NCBI GenBank assembly: GCA_937965895.1
Contig: CALCKS010000045.1
Coordinates: 1-31,738 of the forward strand
DNA: 31,738 nt
From: an uncultured Campylobacter sp.
GTDB taxonomy: Bacteria; Campylobacterota; Campylobacteria; Campylobacterales; Campylobacteraceae
Direction of reading: 5' to 3'
Shown: piece after piece, positions 8,835 to 15,573 of the stretch
How positions within the stretch are numbered: position 1 is the first letter of the stretch
Layout of the letters: each line of letters opens with the position of its first letter
Notes under the pieces: generated by a model
What the model was told of the DNA's origin: nothing
Database searches by the model: none
The model's input: the letters and a program-made list of their open reading frames with translations, nothing else
Position numbers and translations under genes: made by a program

Positions 8835-8885
8835 TTTAGTAAATTTTATGATATAATCACGTTAAATTTCTATAAAAGGATGAAA
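8835..8885 (+). promoter_or_regulatory. Promoter and ribosome binding site of pal
   Basis: TATAAT at 8852-8857 is a perfect -10 element, placed 28 nt before the ATG at 8886, with AAAAGGA at 8874-8880 as ribosome binding site. The upstream T- and A-rich segment 8835-8849 matches the Campylobacter habit of AT-rich tracts in place of a -35. The segment 8835-8864 is repeated with 27 of 30 identities in front of slyD. The promoter would give pal extra expression beyond read-through from tolB. Confidence 0.75.
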
Positions 8886-9404
8886 ATGAAAAAAGTAGTT
8901 TTAACTTCTGCTGCTATTGCGGCTTTATTGTTGAGCGGTTGTAGCTCTAAAAACCCTGAAGTTGATATGAGCGCTGACGCTAATCAAAATATGGGCGGTA
9001 TGAACTCAAGCGATAACATGATGAGTGATAGCGAGAGATTGCAACAATTAATCTCAAGCATTGAAGGTCAAGTTCAAACTGTATACTTTGACTTTGATAA
9101 ATTTAATATCAAAGGCGACATGCAGTCTGCTATCAACACAAACGCAGGCCTATTTAATCAATCAGAGGCTCAAGCTCTTTCTGTAAAAGTAGAGGGTAAC
9201 TGCGACGAGTGGGGTACAGATGAGTACAACTATGCACTTGGTCTAAAAAGAGCAAAAGCTGCTAAAGACGCGCTTGTAAAACAAGGCGTTGCAGCTGACA
9301 GAATCACGGTTGTAAGCTACGGCGAAAGCAATCCTGTTTGCACAGACAAAACAAAAGCTTGCGACGCTCAAAATAGACGTGCTGAATTTAAAGTTCTTCC
9401 ATAA
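8886..9404 (+). CDS. pal: Peptidoglycan-associated outer-membrane lipoprotein Pal (Omp18)
   Basis: Pal, 172 aa. It has a lipoprotein signal with lipobox LLSGC, making Cys19 the lipidated residue. A Met/Asn/Ser-rich linker leads to an OmpA-like peptidoglycan-binding domain (about residues 65-172) with VYFDFDKFNI, NCDEWGTDEYNYALGLKRA and a QNRRAEF end. In this family the Asp and Arg of this domain bind diaminopimelate in the wall. A longer reading frame opens at 8826, but the -10 element lies inside that extension and AAAAGGA fits the ATG at 8886, so I reject the longer form. An ATG at 8880 is less well spaced. Confidence 0.95.
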   Translation: MKKVVLTSAAIAALLLSGCSSKNPEVDMSADANQNMGGMNSSDNMMSDSERLQQLISSIEGQVQTVYFDFDKFNIKGDMQSAINTNAGLFNQSEAQALSVKVEGNCDEWGTDEYNYALGLKRAKAAKDALVKQGVAADRITVVSYGESNPVCTDKTKACDAQNRRAEFKVLP

Positions 9405-9412
9405 TTAATTTT

Positions 9413-10312
9413 ATGACGAATTTAAAAACTTTCGTGGCTCTTTTTATAGGAGCCACTCTCTCTTATTCCGCCTCCAATGAAATTTCGGTATTTGATGCTG
9501 GAAATTTAGATAGCTCGAGTCCCTACGGTTTGACCGATAACGAAAAAACTTTTCTAAAGAACAAGCAAAACGTAGAAAATTTAAGTAGAAACATGGGCGA
9601 CGTCGAGTCAAATTTAAATGCTATGCAAGAGCGCTTAGAGGGCTTGCAAAGTGTACTAGACGGACTAAACTCAAGAATGTCTAGGATAGAAAAAAGACTA
9701 AACGATATCGAAGGAAACGACGGAAATTCTACCGCAAAAAGTGATTTTGACGAGCTTAAAAAATACGTAGAAGAAAGCCGAAAAATACAAGAGGCCAACA
9801 ACGCTAAAATCACCAAAGCCCTTAAGGATATGGGCGCTTTGATAGATAAGAGCAACGCCGCACCCGCTACCACAAAAAAAAACGATGAAGACAAGCCGGT
9901 AGCTAGCAATAGCCCAGCCGCTGCTGAGCCACAAGCTCCGAAAATTGATTTTACCAAACAAAAAAATCAAGATGTAGCAAGCGAAGCTAAAAAGCTATTT
10001 GACGCAGGTAAGCTCGACGATGCAAAGGCTAGATACGAATATCTTTTAAGCAAAGATCATAAGCCTGCAATGGCGAATTTTTATCTCGGCGAGATAGCGT
10101 ATCAGCAAAAAGCTTACAACAACGCCATAAAATACTACCAGCAAAGTATCCAGCTTTACGACAAGGCCGAATATACGCCAAAGCTTCTTTATCACACTGC
10201 TATTAGCTTTGATAAGATAAAAGACACGGCGAGTGCGAATAAATTTTACAAAGCGCTAAAACTAGGCTATCCGGACAGCAAAGAAGCCAAAGCTGCACCT
10301 ACTCGAAACTAA
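9413..10312 (+). CDS. cpoB: Tol-Pal system coordinator CpoB/YbgF
   Basis: This 299-aa protein has a signal peptide (about residues 1-19), a trimerising coiled coil (about 50-145, with QERLEGLQSVLDGL and SRMSRIEKRLNDIEG), a low-complexity Pro/Ala linker (about 148-175) and C-terminal TPR-like repeats (about 185-295, KKLFDAGKLDDAKARYEYLL and FYLGEIAYQQKAYNNAIKYY). That order is diagnostic of CpoB, which coordinates wall synthesis with Tol-driven outer-membrane constriction. There is no Shine-Dalgarno sequence before the ATG, only AT-rich sequence 8 nt after the pal stop, so translation may depend on coupling to pal. Confidence 0.88.
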   Translation: MTNLKTFVALFIGATLSYSASNEISVFDAGNLDSSSPYGLTDNEKTFLKNKQNVENLSRNMGDVESNLNAMQERLEGLQSVLDGLNSRMSRIEKRLNDIEGNDGNSTAKSDFDELKKYVEESRKIQEANNAKITKALKDMGALIDKSNAAPATTKKNDEDKPVASNSPAAAEPQAPKIDFTKQKNQDVASEAKKLFDAGKLDDAKARYEYLLSKDHKPAMANFYLGEIAYQQKAYNNAIKYYQQSIQLYDKAEYTPKLLYHTAISFDKIKDTASANKFYKALKLGYPDSKEAKAAPTRN

Positions 10313-10319
10313 AACATTC

Positions 10320-10371
10320 TTTAATAAATTTAACGATATAATCACGTTATTTTCATAAATAGGAGAAGAAC
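10320..10371 (+). promoter_or_regulatory. Promoter and ribosome binding site of slyD
   Basis: TATAAT at 10337-10342 is a perfect -10 element about 30 nt before the GTG start. AGGAG at 10361-10365 is the ribosome binding site. The 30-nt segment 10320-10349 is nearly identical to 8835-8864 upstream of pal, including an exact 15-nt stretch from 10335 to 10349. It likely drives slyD-fabD-mtnN-ttcA. Confidence 0.75.
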
Positions 10372-10983
10372 GTGAAAGAACAAGTTATAGCTATGTTTTA
10401 TGAGCTAAAAGACGCAAAAACGGGCGAAATTTTAGAGTCCAATATGCAGGTTGGGCAAGAAATTTCCTTTTTAACAGGTCGCGGACATATTATCGAGAAG
10501 CTAGAAGAAGAAGTTACTAAACTAGAAAAGGGCGAAACAAAGGTTATCGTTATCCCGGCTGCACAGGCTTGCGGAGAGTATGACTCTAGCGCGGTTCAAA
10601 TGCTGCCTAAAGAGCAATTTGCGGGCATCGAGCTAAAAGAGGGCATGGAGCTTTTCGGTCAAGGCGAGCACGGCGAGAGCGTACGCGTGATTGTAAAATC
10701 TATCGGCGAGGACGACGTGACGGTTGATTTTAATCACCCTTATGCAGGCAAGGATTTGGAGTTTAAGGTTCAAATTTTCGATAAACGCGATGCTACAGAG
10801 GACGAGATAGCTACCGGCATGGTAGGCGGCGCACATACATGCGGTTGTGGCGGACACGACCACGACCATCACCACGGCGAAGGCGGTTGCTGCGGAGGCC
10901 ACGGTCATCACGATCACAAAGAGGATGGTTGCTGCGGCGGACACGGTCATCATCACGATGACGGCGGATGCGGTTGCCACTAA
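10372..10983 (+). CDS. slyD: SlyD-type FKBP peptidyl-prolyl isomerase with metal-binding tail
   Basis: FKBP-family prolyl isomerase and chaperone, 203 aa, cytoplasmic. The FKBP core is split by an insert-in-flap domain (about residues 70-125), as in SlyD; the motif ACGEYDSSAVQMLPKEQF matches the SlyD pattern GEYDP...VP...F. The last 50 or so residues are almost only His, Cys, Gly and Asp, with a repeated GCCGGHGHH unit. SlyD tails of this kind bind nickel and help mature NiFe hydrogenase; a similar role here is an inference. The start is GTG with AGGAG 6 nt upstream. It is the first gene of a unit with fabD, mtnN and the ttcA-like gene. Confidence 0.93.
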   Translation: MKEQVIAMFYELKDAKTGEILESNMQVGQEISFLTGRGHIIEKLEEEVTKLEKGETKVIVIPAAQACGEYDSSAVQMLPKEQFAGIELKEGMELFGQGEHGESVRVIVKSIGEDDVTVDFNHPYAGKDLEFKVQIFDKRDATEDEIATGMVGGAHTCGCGGHDHDHHHGEGGCCGGHGHHDHKEDGCCGGHGHHHDDGGCGCH

Positions 10984-10993
10984 GAGTACCTAG

Positions 10994-11914
10994 ATGAGAG
11001 CGGCGTTTATATTTCCGGGGCAAGGCTCGCAAAGTATCGGCATGGGTAAGGAAATTTACGAAAATTTCCGCCCGGCCGCCGAGCTTTTGCAAAATGCAAG
11101 CGATAGCCTAAAAATCGACTTTTCAAATCTACTTTTCAACGAAAATGACCTTATAAACAGGAGCGAATTTACTCAGCCCGCCATCGTTTTAAATTCGCTT
11201 ATGTGCTATCTTGCTTTAAAGCAAAGCGTAAATTTAGAGCCTAGATTTGCGCTTGGCCACTCTTTGGGCGAGTTTAGCGCGCTTGCGGTTAGCGGCGCGT
11301 TTGATTTTGTCGATGCGCTTAGGATCGTAAATTTACGCGGTAAATTTATGCAAGAGGACTGCGCGGGCAAAGACGTGACGATGAGCGTTGTTTTAGGGCT
11401 TAGCGACGAGACGGTCGAGCAAATTTGCAAAAACGCGCAAGCGGACGGCCATCAAATTTACGCCGCGAACTACAACTGCGACGGTCAGATCGTGATCGCA
11501 GGGCTAAAAGACGACATCTCCAAATTTGAGTCTGCGTTTAAAGAAGCAGGCGCTAAGCGCGTACTGCCTCTAAATATGTCCGTCATCAGCCACTGCCCGC
11601 TTTTGAAAAACGCGAGCGAGAAACTAACGGCGCAGCTAGAGCCGGCATTAGCCGCTAAATTTGCCCCAGTCGTTTCAAATGCGTCGGCTAAGCCTTACGG
11701 CTCGAAAGACGAAGCGTTAAATTTGCTAAAAGCCCAGCTCGTTAGCCCTGTTTTATACAAACAAAGTATCAAAAGCATCGAAAACGAGGTTGATATGTTT
11801 GTGGAGTTCGGTGGTAACGTGCTAAAAGGCATCAACAAAAAAATCACCGAAAAGCCGACCTTTAGCGTCACCGATCTTAGCAGCCTTGACGAGCTTTTAA
11901 AGGAGCTTAAATGA
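10994..11914 (+). CDS. fabD: Malonyl-CoA:ACP transacylase FabD
   Basis: FabD loads malonate from malonyl-CoA onto acyl carrier protein for type II fatty acid synthesis, 306 aa. I see the N-terminal FPGQGSQ loop (residues 8-14), the nucleophile elbow GHSLGE with Ser90, Arg115 in NLRGKFMQ, and His200 in SVISH, which complete the active site. The stop overlaps the mtnN start by 4 nt (ATGA). accD, encoded in the same window on the other strand, makes its substrate. Confidence 0.96.
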   Translation: MRAAFIFPGQGSQSIGMGKEIYENFRPAAELLQNASDSLKIDFSNLLFNENDLINRSEFTQPAIVLNSLMCYLALKQSVNLEPRFALGHSLGEFSALAVSGAFDFVDALRIVNLRGKFMQEDCAGKDVTMSVVLGLSDETVEQICKNAQADGHQIYAANYNCDGQIVIAGLKDDISKFESAFKEAGAKRVLPLNMSVISHCPLLKNASEKLTAQLEPALAAKFAPVVSNASAKPYGSKDEALNLLKAQLVSPVLYKQSIKSIENEVDMFVEFGGNVLKGINKKITEKPTFSVTDLSSLDELLKELK

Positions 11915-12594
11915 TAGCGATCTTAGGCGCGATGCGCGAGGAGGTCGCTCCTCTGCTTGAGCGCATCAAGGATTACAGAGAGGTTAAGCACGCAAATAAC
12001 GTATTTTACCTCGCAAATTTCGGCGGTAAAGAGCTCGTGATCGCCTACTCAAAGATCGGCAAGGTAAACGCCGCTCTTACCGCAAGCGCGATGATAGAGA
12101 AATTTGGCGCCGACAAGCTACTTTTTACCGGCGTCGCAGGCGCGCTAAATCCAAATTTAAAAATCGGCGATATGCTTTATGCGACTAGCCTTGTGCAGCA
12201 CGACGTCGATATTACGGCGTTTGGACACCCGCACGGCTACGTACCCGAGACCAGTGTTTTTATCAAAAGCGACGACGCACTAAACGCGTTAGCCTCTAGT
12301 GTCGCGGCCGAAAAAGGCATCGAGCTAAAAGGCGGCGTAATAGCCACGGGCGATCAGTTTATCTGCAACAACGCGAAAAAAGAGTGGCTAAAAGCGACCT
12401 TCAAAGCCGATGCGGCCGAGATGGAGGGCGCTAGCGTGGCGCTAGTCTGCGAGAGTCTAGGTGTGCCGTTTTTTGTGCTTCGCGCCATCAGCGACGAGGC
12501 AGGCGGCAGTGCGGAGTTTGACTTCGATAAATTTTTACAAGACTCGGCAAACGTGAGCGCGCAGTTCATGCTCGCGATGATTGAGCGACTATGA
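11911..12594 (+). CDS. mtnN: 5'-methylthioadenosine/S-adenosylhomocysteine nucleosidase
   Basis: Pfs/MTAN, 227 aa, cytoplasmic. It cleaves adenine from methylthioadenosine and S-adenosylhomocysteine. In Campylobacter and Helicobacter the same enzyme also cleaves 6-amino-6-deoxyfutalosine in menaquinone synthesis, which is established for the family. Visible landmarks are the opening IAILGAMREEV with the conserved Glu near residue 11, the purine site around GDQFI (147-151), AAEMEGAS with Glu172 and the catalytic Asp195 in AISDEAGG. It overlaps fabD and the ttcA-like gene by 4 nt on each side. Confidence 0.95.
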   Translation: MIAILGAMREEVAPLLERIKDYREVKHANNVFYLANFGGKELVIAYSKIGKVNAALTASAMIEKFGADKLLFTGVAGALNPNLKIGDMLYATSLVQHDVDITAFGHPHGYVPETSVFIKSDDALNALASSVAAEKGIELKGGVIATGDQFICNNAKKEWLKATFKADAAEMEGASVALVCESLGVPFFVLRAISDEAGGSAEFDFDKFLQDSANVSAQFMLAMIERL

Positions 12595-13358
12595 TAGAGC
12601 TTAGCAAGCGGCTGCTGCGCCAGGTCGGGCAGACTAACGCCAGATATCGCATGGTGCGCGGCGGGGATAAAATTTTGCTCGGTCTTAGCGGCGGCAAGGA
12701 CAGCCTCGCGCTTGCGCATGTGCTAAAACACATGCAAAATGTCACGCCCGAAAAATTTGAGTTTAAGGCCGTGACGCTAAGCTACGGCATGGGCGAGGAC
12801 TATGCATATCTCACGCGCCACTGCGCCGAGCACGGTATCGAGCACGACGTGATCGATAGCTCGATCTTTGAGATATCTAAGGACAAGATCCGCAAAAACT
12901 CCAGCTTTTGTAGCTTTTTCTCGCGTATGAGGCGCGGCTATCTCTATACCTACGCGCTCGAGCACGGCTTTAACAAGCTCGCCATCGCCCACCACCTCGA
13001 CGACGCGGTCGAGAGCTTTTTTATGAATTTTACTTATAACGGCGCGTTACGAACGCTTGCTCCCAAATACGTCGCGGCAAACGGTATCGAGGTTATCAGG
13101 CCGTTTATATTCGTGCGCGAAAGGCAGCTGCGCGAAAACGCCGTGCGAAACGGGCTTACGGTTATTGGCGACGAGGCGTGTCCTGCGATGCGATTTGATA
13201 TCAAGATGCCTCACGCCAGAGCTGAAACTAAGGAGCTTTTGGCAAATTTAGAAAAGCAAAATCCAAAGCTTTTCGTCTCGCTAAAGGCTGCTTTTGAAAA
13301 CATCCACAGCGATACGTTTTTCGCCGCCGGGGCGCAAAATTTGACCGACGAGGAGTGA
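12591..13358 (+). CDS. ttcA: TtcA-family tRNA thiolation protein (atypical cluster motif)
   Basis: ATP-pyrophosphatase of the TtcA/TilS type, 255 aa. The PP-loop SGGKDS is at residues 33-38, and the family block NSSFCSFFSRMRRGYLY is at 103-119, followed by AIAHHLDDAVESFFMNFTYNG. TtcA makes 2-thiocytidine at tRNA position 32 and needs an iron-sulfur cluster held by a CxxC pair in this block plus a third cysteine. Here Cys107 and a later Cys197 are present, but the second position of the pair (residue 110) is Phe. It may be a divergent TtcA or a related thiolase acting on another site. It is the last gene of the slyD-fabD-mtnN unit. Confidence 0.75.
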   Translation: MIELSKRLLRQVGQTNARYRMVRGGDKILLGLSGGKDSLALAHVLKHMQNVTPEKFEFKAVTLSYGMGEDYAYLTRHCAEHGIEHDVIDSSIFEISKDKIRKNSSFCSFFSRMRRGYLYTYALEHGFNKLAIAHHLDDAVESFFMNFTYNGALRTLAPKYVAANGIEVIRPFIFVRERQLRENAVRNGLTVIGDEACPAMRFDIKMPHARAETKELLANLEKQNPKLFVSLKAAFENIHSDTFFAAGAQNLTDEE

Positions 13359-13378
13359 GTACTCGTCAAATTTAGCTT

Positions 13379-13406
13379 AAATTTGACCGCTCTTTCGGTC
13401 AAATTT
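13379..13406. terminator. Bidirectional hairpin terminator between convergent genes
   Basis: A perfect 11-bp inverted repeat, AAATTTGACCG (13379-13389) and CGGTCAAATTT (13396-13406), with a 6-nt loop CTCTTT. The stem has A on one side and T on the other at its base, so it can act as an intrinsic terminator on both strands. It lies between the convergent ttcA-like gene (ending 13358) and the ankyrin gene (ending 13459). The base of the stem consists of the AAATTT word that is common in this genome. Confidence 0.6.
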
Positions 13407-13458
13407 GACTTTTGCCGGTCGGCTATCTCCTTGCTCCTACTGCGCATAAGAGGATACG

Positions 13459-14766
13459 TTATCGTCGCTCTGCGGCATCTTTGCTCCTTAATTTTTGGAT
13501 TAGCTTATTGGATATTAGTTTTTCTTTGTCTTGACTACTTATATTGGCGCCAATATAGATCACCTTAGCGGGATTATTTTTATGCGCTTCTAAAAACTGC
13601 CGTACATATTCCCCTCTTTTTTCTTCATTTGCCCATTTTACAAAAGATTCGGTATCTTTAAACGTAGAATTTTCATCTGAACAATGTTGCTTATAGTAGT
13701 CTATCTCTTTATCAAATTCTTCTATCTTTTTCGGGTCTATCGGCTTTGGTTTGTATTGCAAAAGGCCGTCTTGATATATGTGCCAGTAAGGAGCATATTT
13801 GTATTTATCATACTTTTTCTTTATCTTTTCTTCGGCCTCTTCGTCTCTGCCTTGATTCATTTTATAGATGTATTTTTCTTTGTCTTCAACTGCCCACTTG
13901 TGTCTTATATAGCATTTTTTATACGCCTCTTTCAGCTCCTCGCTGGTAGGCTGCCCCGAAACGTTGTTGTCTAGTAATAAATTTAGCATAGGTTCGTAGT
14001 TTGGTATTATGCTCAGCCTGTCAAAGCAGTCAAATTCTTCATATCTTTGGGCTTTAAATTTACATTCGGGCTTATATCCCAGCTTAAAAAACATTTTTGA
14101 AGTTTCCAGTAGATTATTGGATATGACGTAGTGGAATGGATCTACTGCGTCCTTTGAGTCGATATCCATAAAACCGTAATTTATATGTACGTCGTCTTTA
14201 TCTATCACTATACTATCTATCAAGGCATATACTGCGTGGGTTAGATAAAACTGCACCGCCTTGACTTCCTCAAGCCTTACTCCGCTATCAAGCAGCAGCT
14301 TAACGGTCTTTGTAGAGTTGTTTTCTATGGCGTAGGCCAGAGGCGAGAGTTTGTAGCTATCTCGCGCATGAGCGTTTGCGCCCATATCTATAAGCCTTTT
14401 TGCCGTGGCTTCGTCGTCGTAAAAGCTAGCGTACATCAGCGGAGTAGTGTTTGCCTTCATCTTTATGTCGGCGCTAAGCCCGTTTCTTGTCATAAAATTT
14501 AAAATCTTATCCGTATCTTTTAGCCTCAGCAAATTTCTTAAAGCGTTAAGGGTGGCGTTGTTTTCCTCGTATTCGTCTATATCCCAGTATCTAAAACCAA
14601 AGTCGTCTATCTCCTCTTGCGTTACGTATTTAGCTAGCTCGGAGTTTGGGTCTATTTTAGTATCGGGAGTGACGGTAAAATGAGTAGGGCGAGATAGCTT
14701 TTCGTAGAGGAAATTTACGAAAACGGCAAGAAAAAGAGCGGCAAAGCCGAGTGCGAATTTTTTCAA
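13459..14766 (-). CDS. Membrane-anchored ankyrin-repeat protein, function unknown
   Basis: This 435-aa protein has an N-terminal hydrophobic anchor (about residues 4-22), so most of it probably lies in the periplasm. Two clear ankyrin repeats lie at about 104-168 (TTPLMYASFYDDEATAKRL and LSPLAYAIENNSTKTVKLLL); one or two degenerate repeats follow near 210-270 (DPFHYVISNNLLETSKMFF). The C-terminal part (about 280-435) is Lys/Glu/Tyr-rich without a motif I recognise. The start is TTG with AAGGGA 5 nt upstream. It is more AT-rich than the genes either side, it breaks the core-gene run, and it stands alone. Ankyrin repeats bind proteins; the partner is unknown. Confidence 0.8.
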   Translation of the reverse strand: MKKFALGFAALFLAVFVNFLYEKLSRPTHFTVTPDTKIDPNSELAKYVTQEEIDDFGFRYWDIDEYEENNATLNALRNLLRLKDTDKILNFMTRNGLSADIKMKANTTPLMYASFYDDEATAKRLIDMGANAHARDSYKLSPLAYAIENNSTKTVKLLLDSGVRLEEVKAVQFYLTHAVYALIDSIVIDKDDVHINYGFMDIDSKDAVDPFHYVISNNLLETSKMFFKLGYKPECKFKAQRYEEFDCFDRLSIIPNYEPMLNLLLDNNVSGQPTSEELKEAYKKCYIRHKWAVEDKEKYIYKMNQGRDEEAEEKIKKKYDKYKYAPYWHIYQDGLLQYKPKPIDPKKIEEFDKEIDYYKQHCSDENSTFKDTESFVKWANEEKRGEYVRQFLEAHKNNPAKVIYIGANISSQDKEKLISNKLIQKLRSKDAAERR

Positions 14767-14956
14767 ATTTATCCCTTAAGTCAAATTTGCAAAATCTTAG
14801 CCAAAACCAGGTAAAGAGGCGGTAAATTTGATGCAATTTGAGTTGATAAATTTGGATATCGGGAGCAGGGCACGGCGAGATCCGTCCGTGTCAAATTTGA
14901 GCGGGTTAAATTTGAAAGCAAACTCTGGCAAGTCAAATTTGAAACGCCAAATTTGA
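14767..14956. other. Intergenic region rich in AAATTT palindromes
   Basis: These 190 bases lie between the end of recO and the start of the ankyrin gene, both on the minus strand. I count seven AAATTT words, two of them inside the perfect 10-bp palindrome TCAAATTTGA. I see no open frame and no convincing promoter. The ribosome binding site of the ankyrin gene (AAGGGA on the minus strand, 14772-14777) is at its left edge. Confidence 0.6.
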
Positions 14957-15571
14957 TCAAAGCCCCTGAAGTAAAATGGAGTAGAGCGCGTCTATCTCGT
15001 CATCATCAAGTAGCAGCGTAGAGCGCTCGCTAAAGAGCATTTTTATCTTTTCTACACTAAAGCCCTTTTGTGCGGCGCAGTGCTCGTGAGCGGGCAAGAA
15101 GCTCCTAGCTATCGCCACGCTATCCTCTACGGGTTCATCGCAGATAAAGCAAAAAAGCTCATCGTGTAGCCTGCCCTCAGCCTCTAAAATGCGTACGTAG
15201 CTCTCGATGAGTAGGCGTTTTGGAGCGCCTCTGTCAAAGCGCGAGGCACAAAGCTCAAGCTCGCGAAAATACACCTCGTCCATCTGCTCGACGTCTCGCA
15301 GGTGCGCGTAGAGTAGGCGCATAAACTGCTGCCATACGAGCAGGCGCTCGCGCGAGAGCAGCCAGCGGTAGCCTAGGTGCAGGACGCTGCGCAGGTGCGG
15401 GAGGAAGTTTTCGCCGCCTTCGAGCTCGAAGTCGATCTTGTAGCCTTGCAGGACGTTTGAGTGGCGCGCGCCGTAGAAGCGGTAGGATTTGACTAGCAGC
15501 GAGGGCGTGAGGATGTAGACGAGCAGGTCCTCGTCGCGCACTTTTTGCGTGTGCAGGATGTAGCCTTGCAT
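14957..15571 (-). CDS. recO: DNA repair protein RecO (short epsilonproteobacterial form)
   Basis: A 204-aa protein whose N-terminal 80 residues look like the RecO OB-fold (MQGYILHTQKVRDEDLLVYIL, then RFYGARH), followed by an all-helical region. Cys residues lie in a FCFICDE motif near residue 140 and in EHCAAQKGFS near 167. RecO helps load RecA onto gapped DNA and anneals strands with RecR. It is shorter than the E. coli protein (about 240 aa), which agrees with the form seen in this class. The start lies 2 nt after the dus stop. GC content is visibly high. Assignment is by overall pattern rather than a catalytic motif. Confidence 0.75.
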   Translation of the reverse strand: MQGYILHTQKVRDEDLLVYILTPSLLVKSYRFYGARHSNVLQGYKIDFELEGGENFLPHLRSVLHLGYRWLLSRERLLVWQQFMRLLYAHLRDVEQMDEVYFRELELCASRFDRGAPKRLLIESYVRILEAEGRLHDELFCFICDEPVEDSVAIARSFLPAHEHCAAQKGFSVEKIKMLFSERSTLLLDDDEIDALYSILLQGL

Positions 15572-15573
15572 GG

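Noticed and set aside
8826..8885. N-terminal extension of Pal from an ATG at 8826
   Set aside because: It overlaps the tolB end, contains the pal -10 element, and would bury the lipoprotein signal peptide; AAAAGGA fits the ATG at 8886.
9523..9957. 144-aa open frame on the minus strand inside cpoB
   Set aside because: It is a shadow of the cpoB coiled coil: low-complexity Ser/Phe/Leu composition, no ribosome binding site and no recognisable domain.
10820..10980. Possible phage- or metallothionein-like separate gene at the slyD 3' end
   Set aside because: The His/Cys-rich sequence is in frame with the SlyD core without a break, as known for SlyD proteins.
13684..13974. 96-aa hydrophobic open frame on the plus strand inside the ankyrin gene
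   Set aside because: The hydrophobicity comes from reading Lys/Glu-rich codons on the opposite strand; the ankyrin frame has a start, ribosome binding site and real repeats.
14767..14956. CRISPR-like array suggested by repeated CAAATTTG words
   Set aside because: Repeats are only 6-10 bp, unevenly spaced and found throughout the window, so they are a genome word and not an array.
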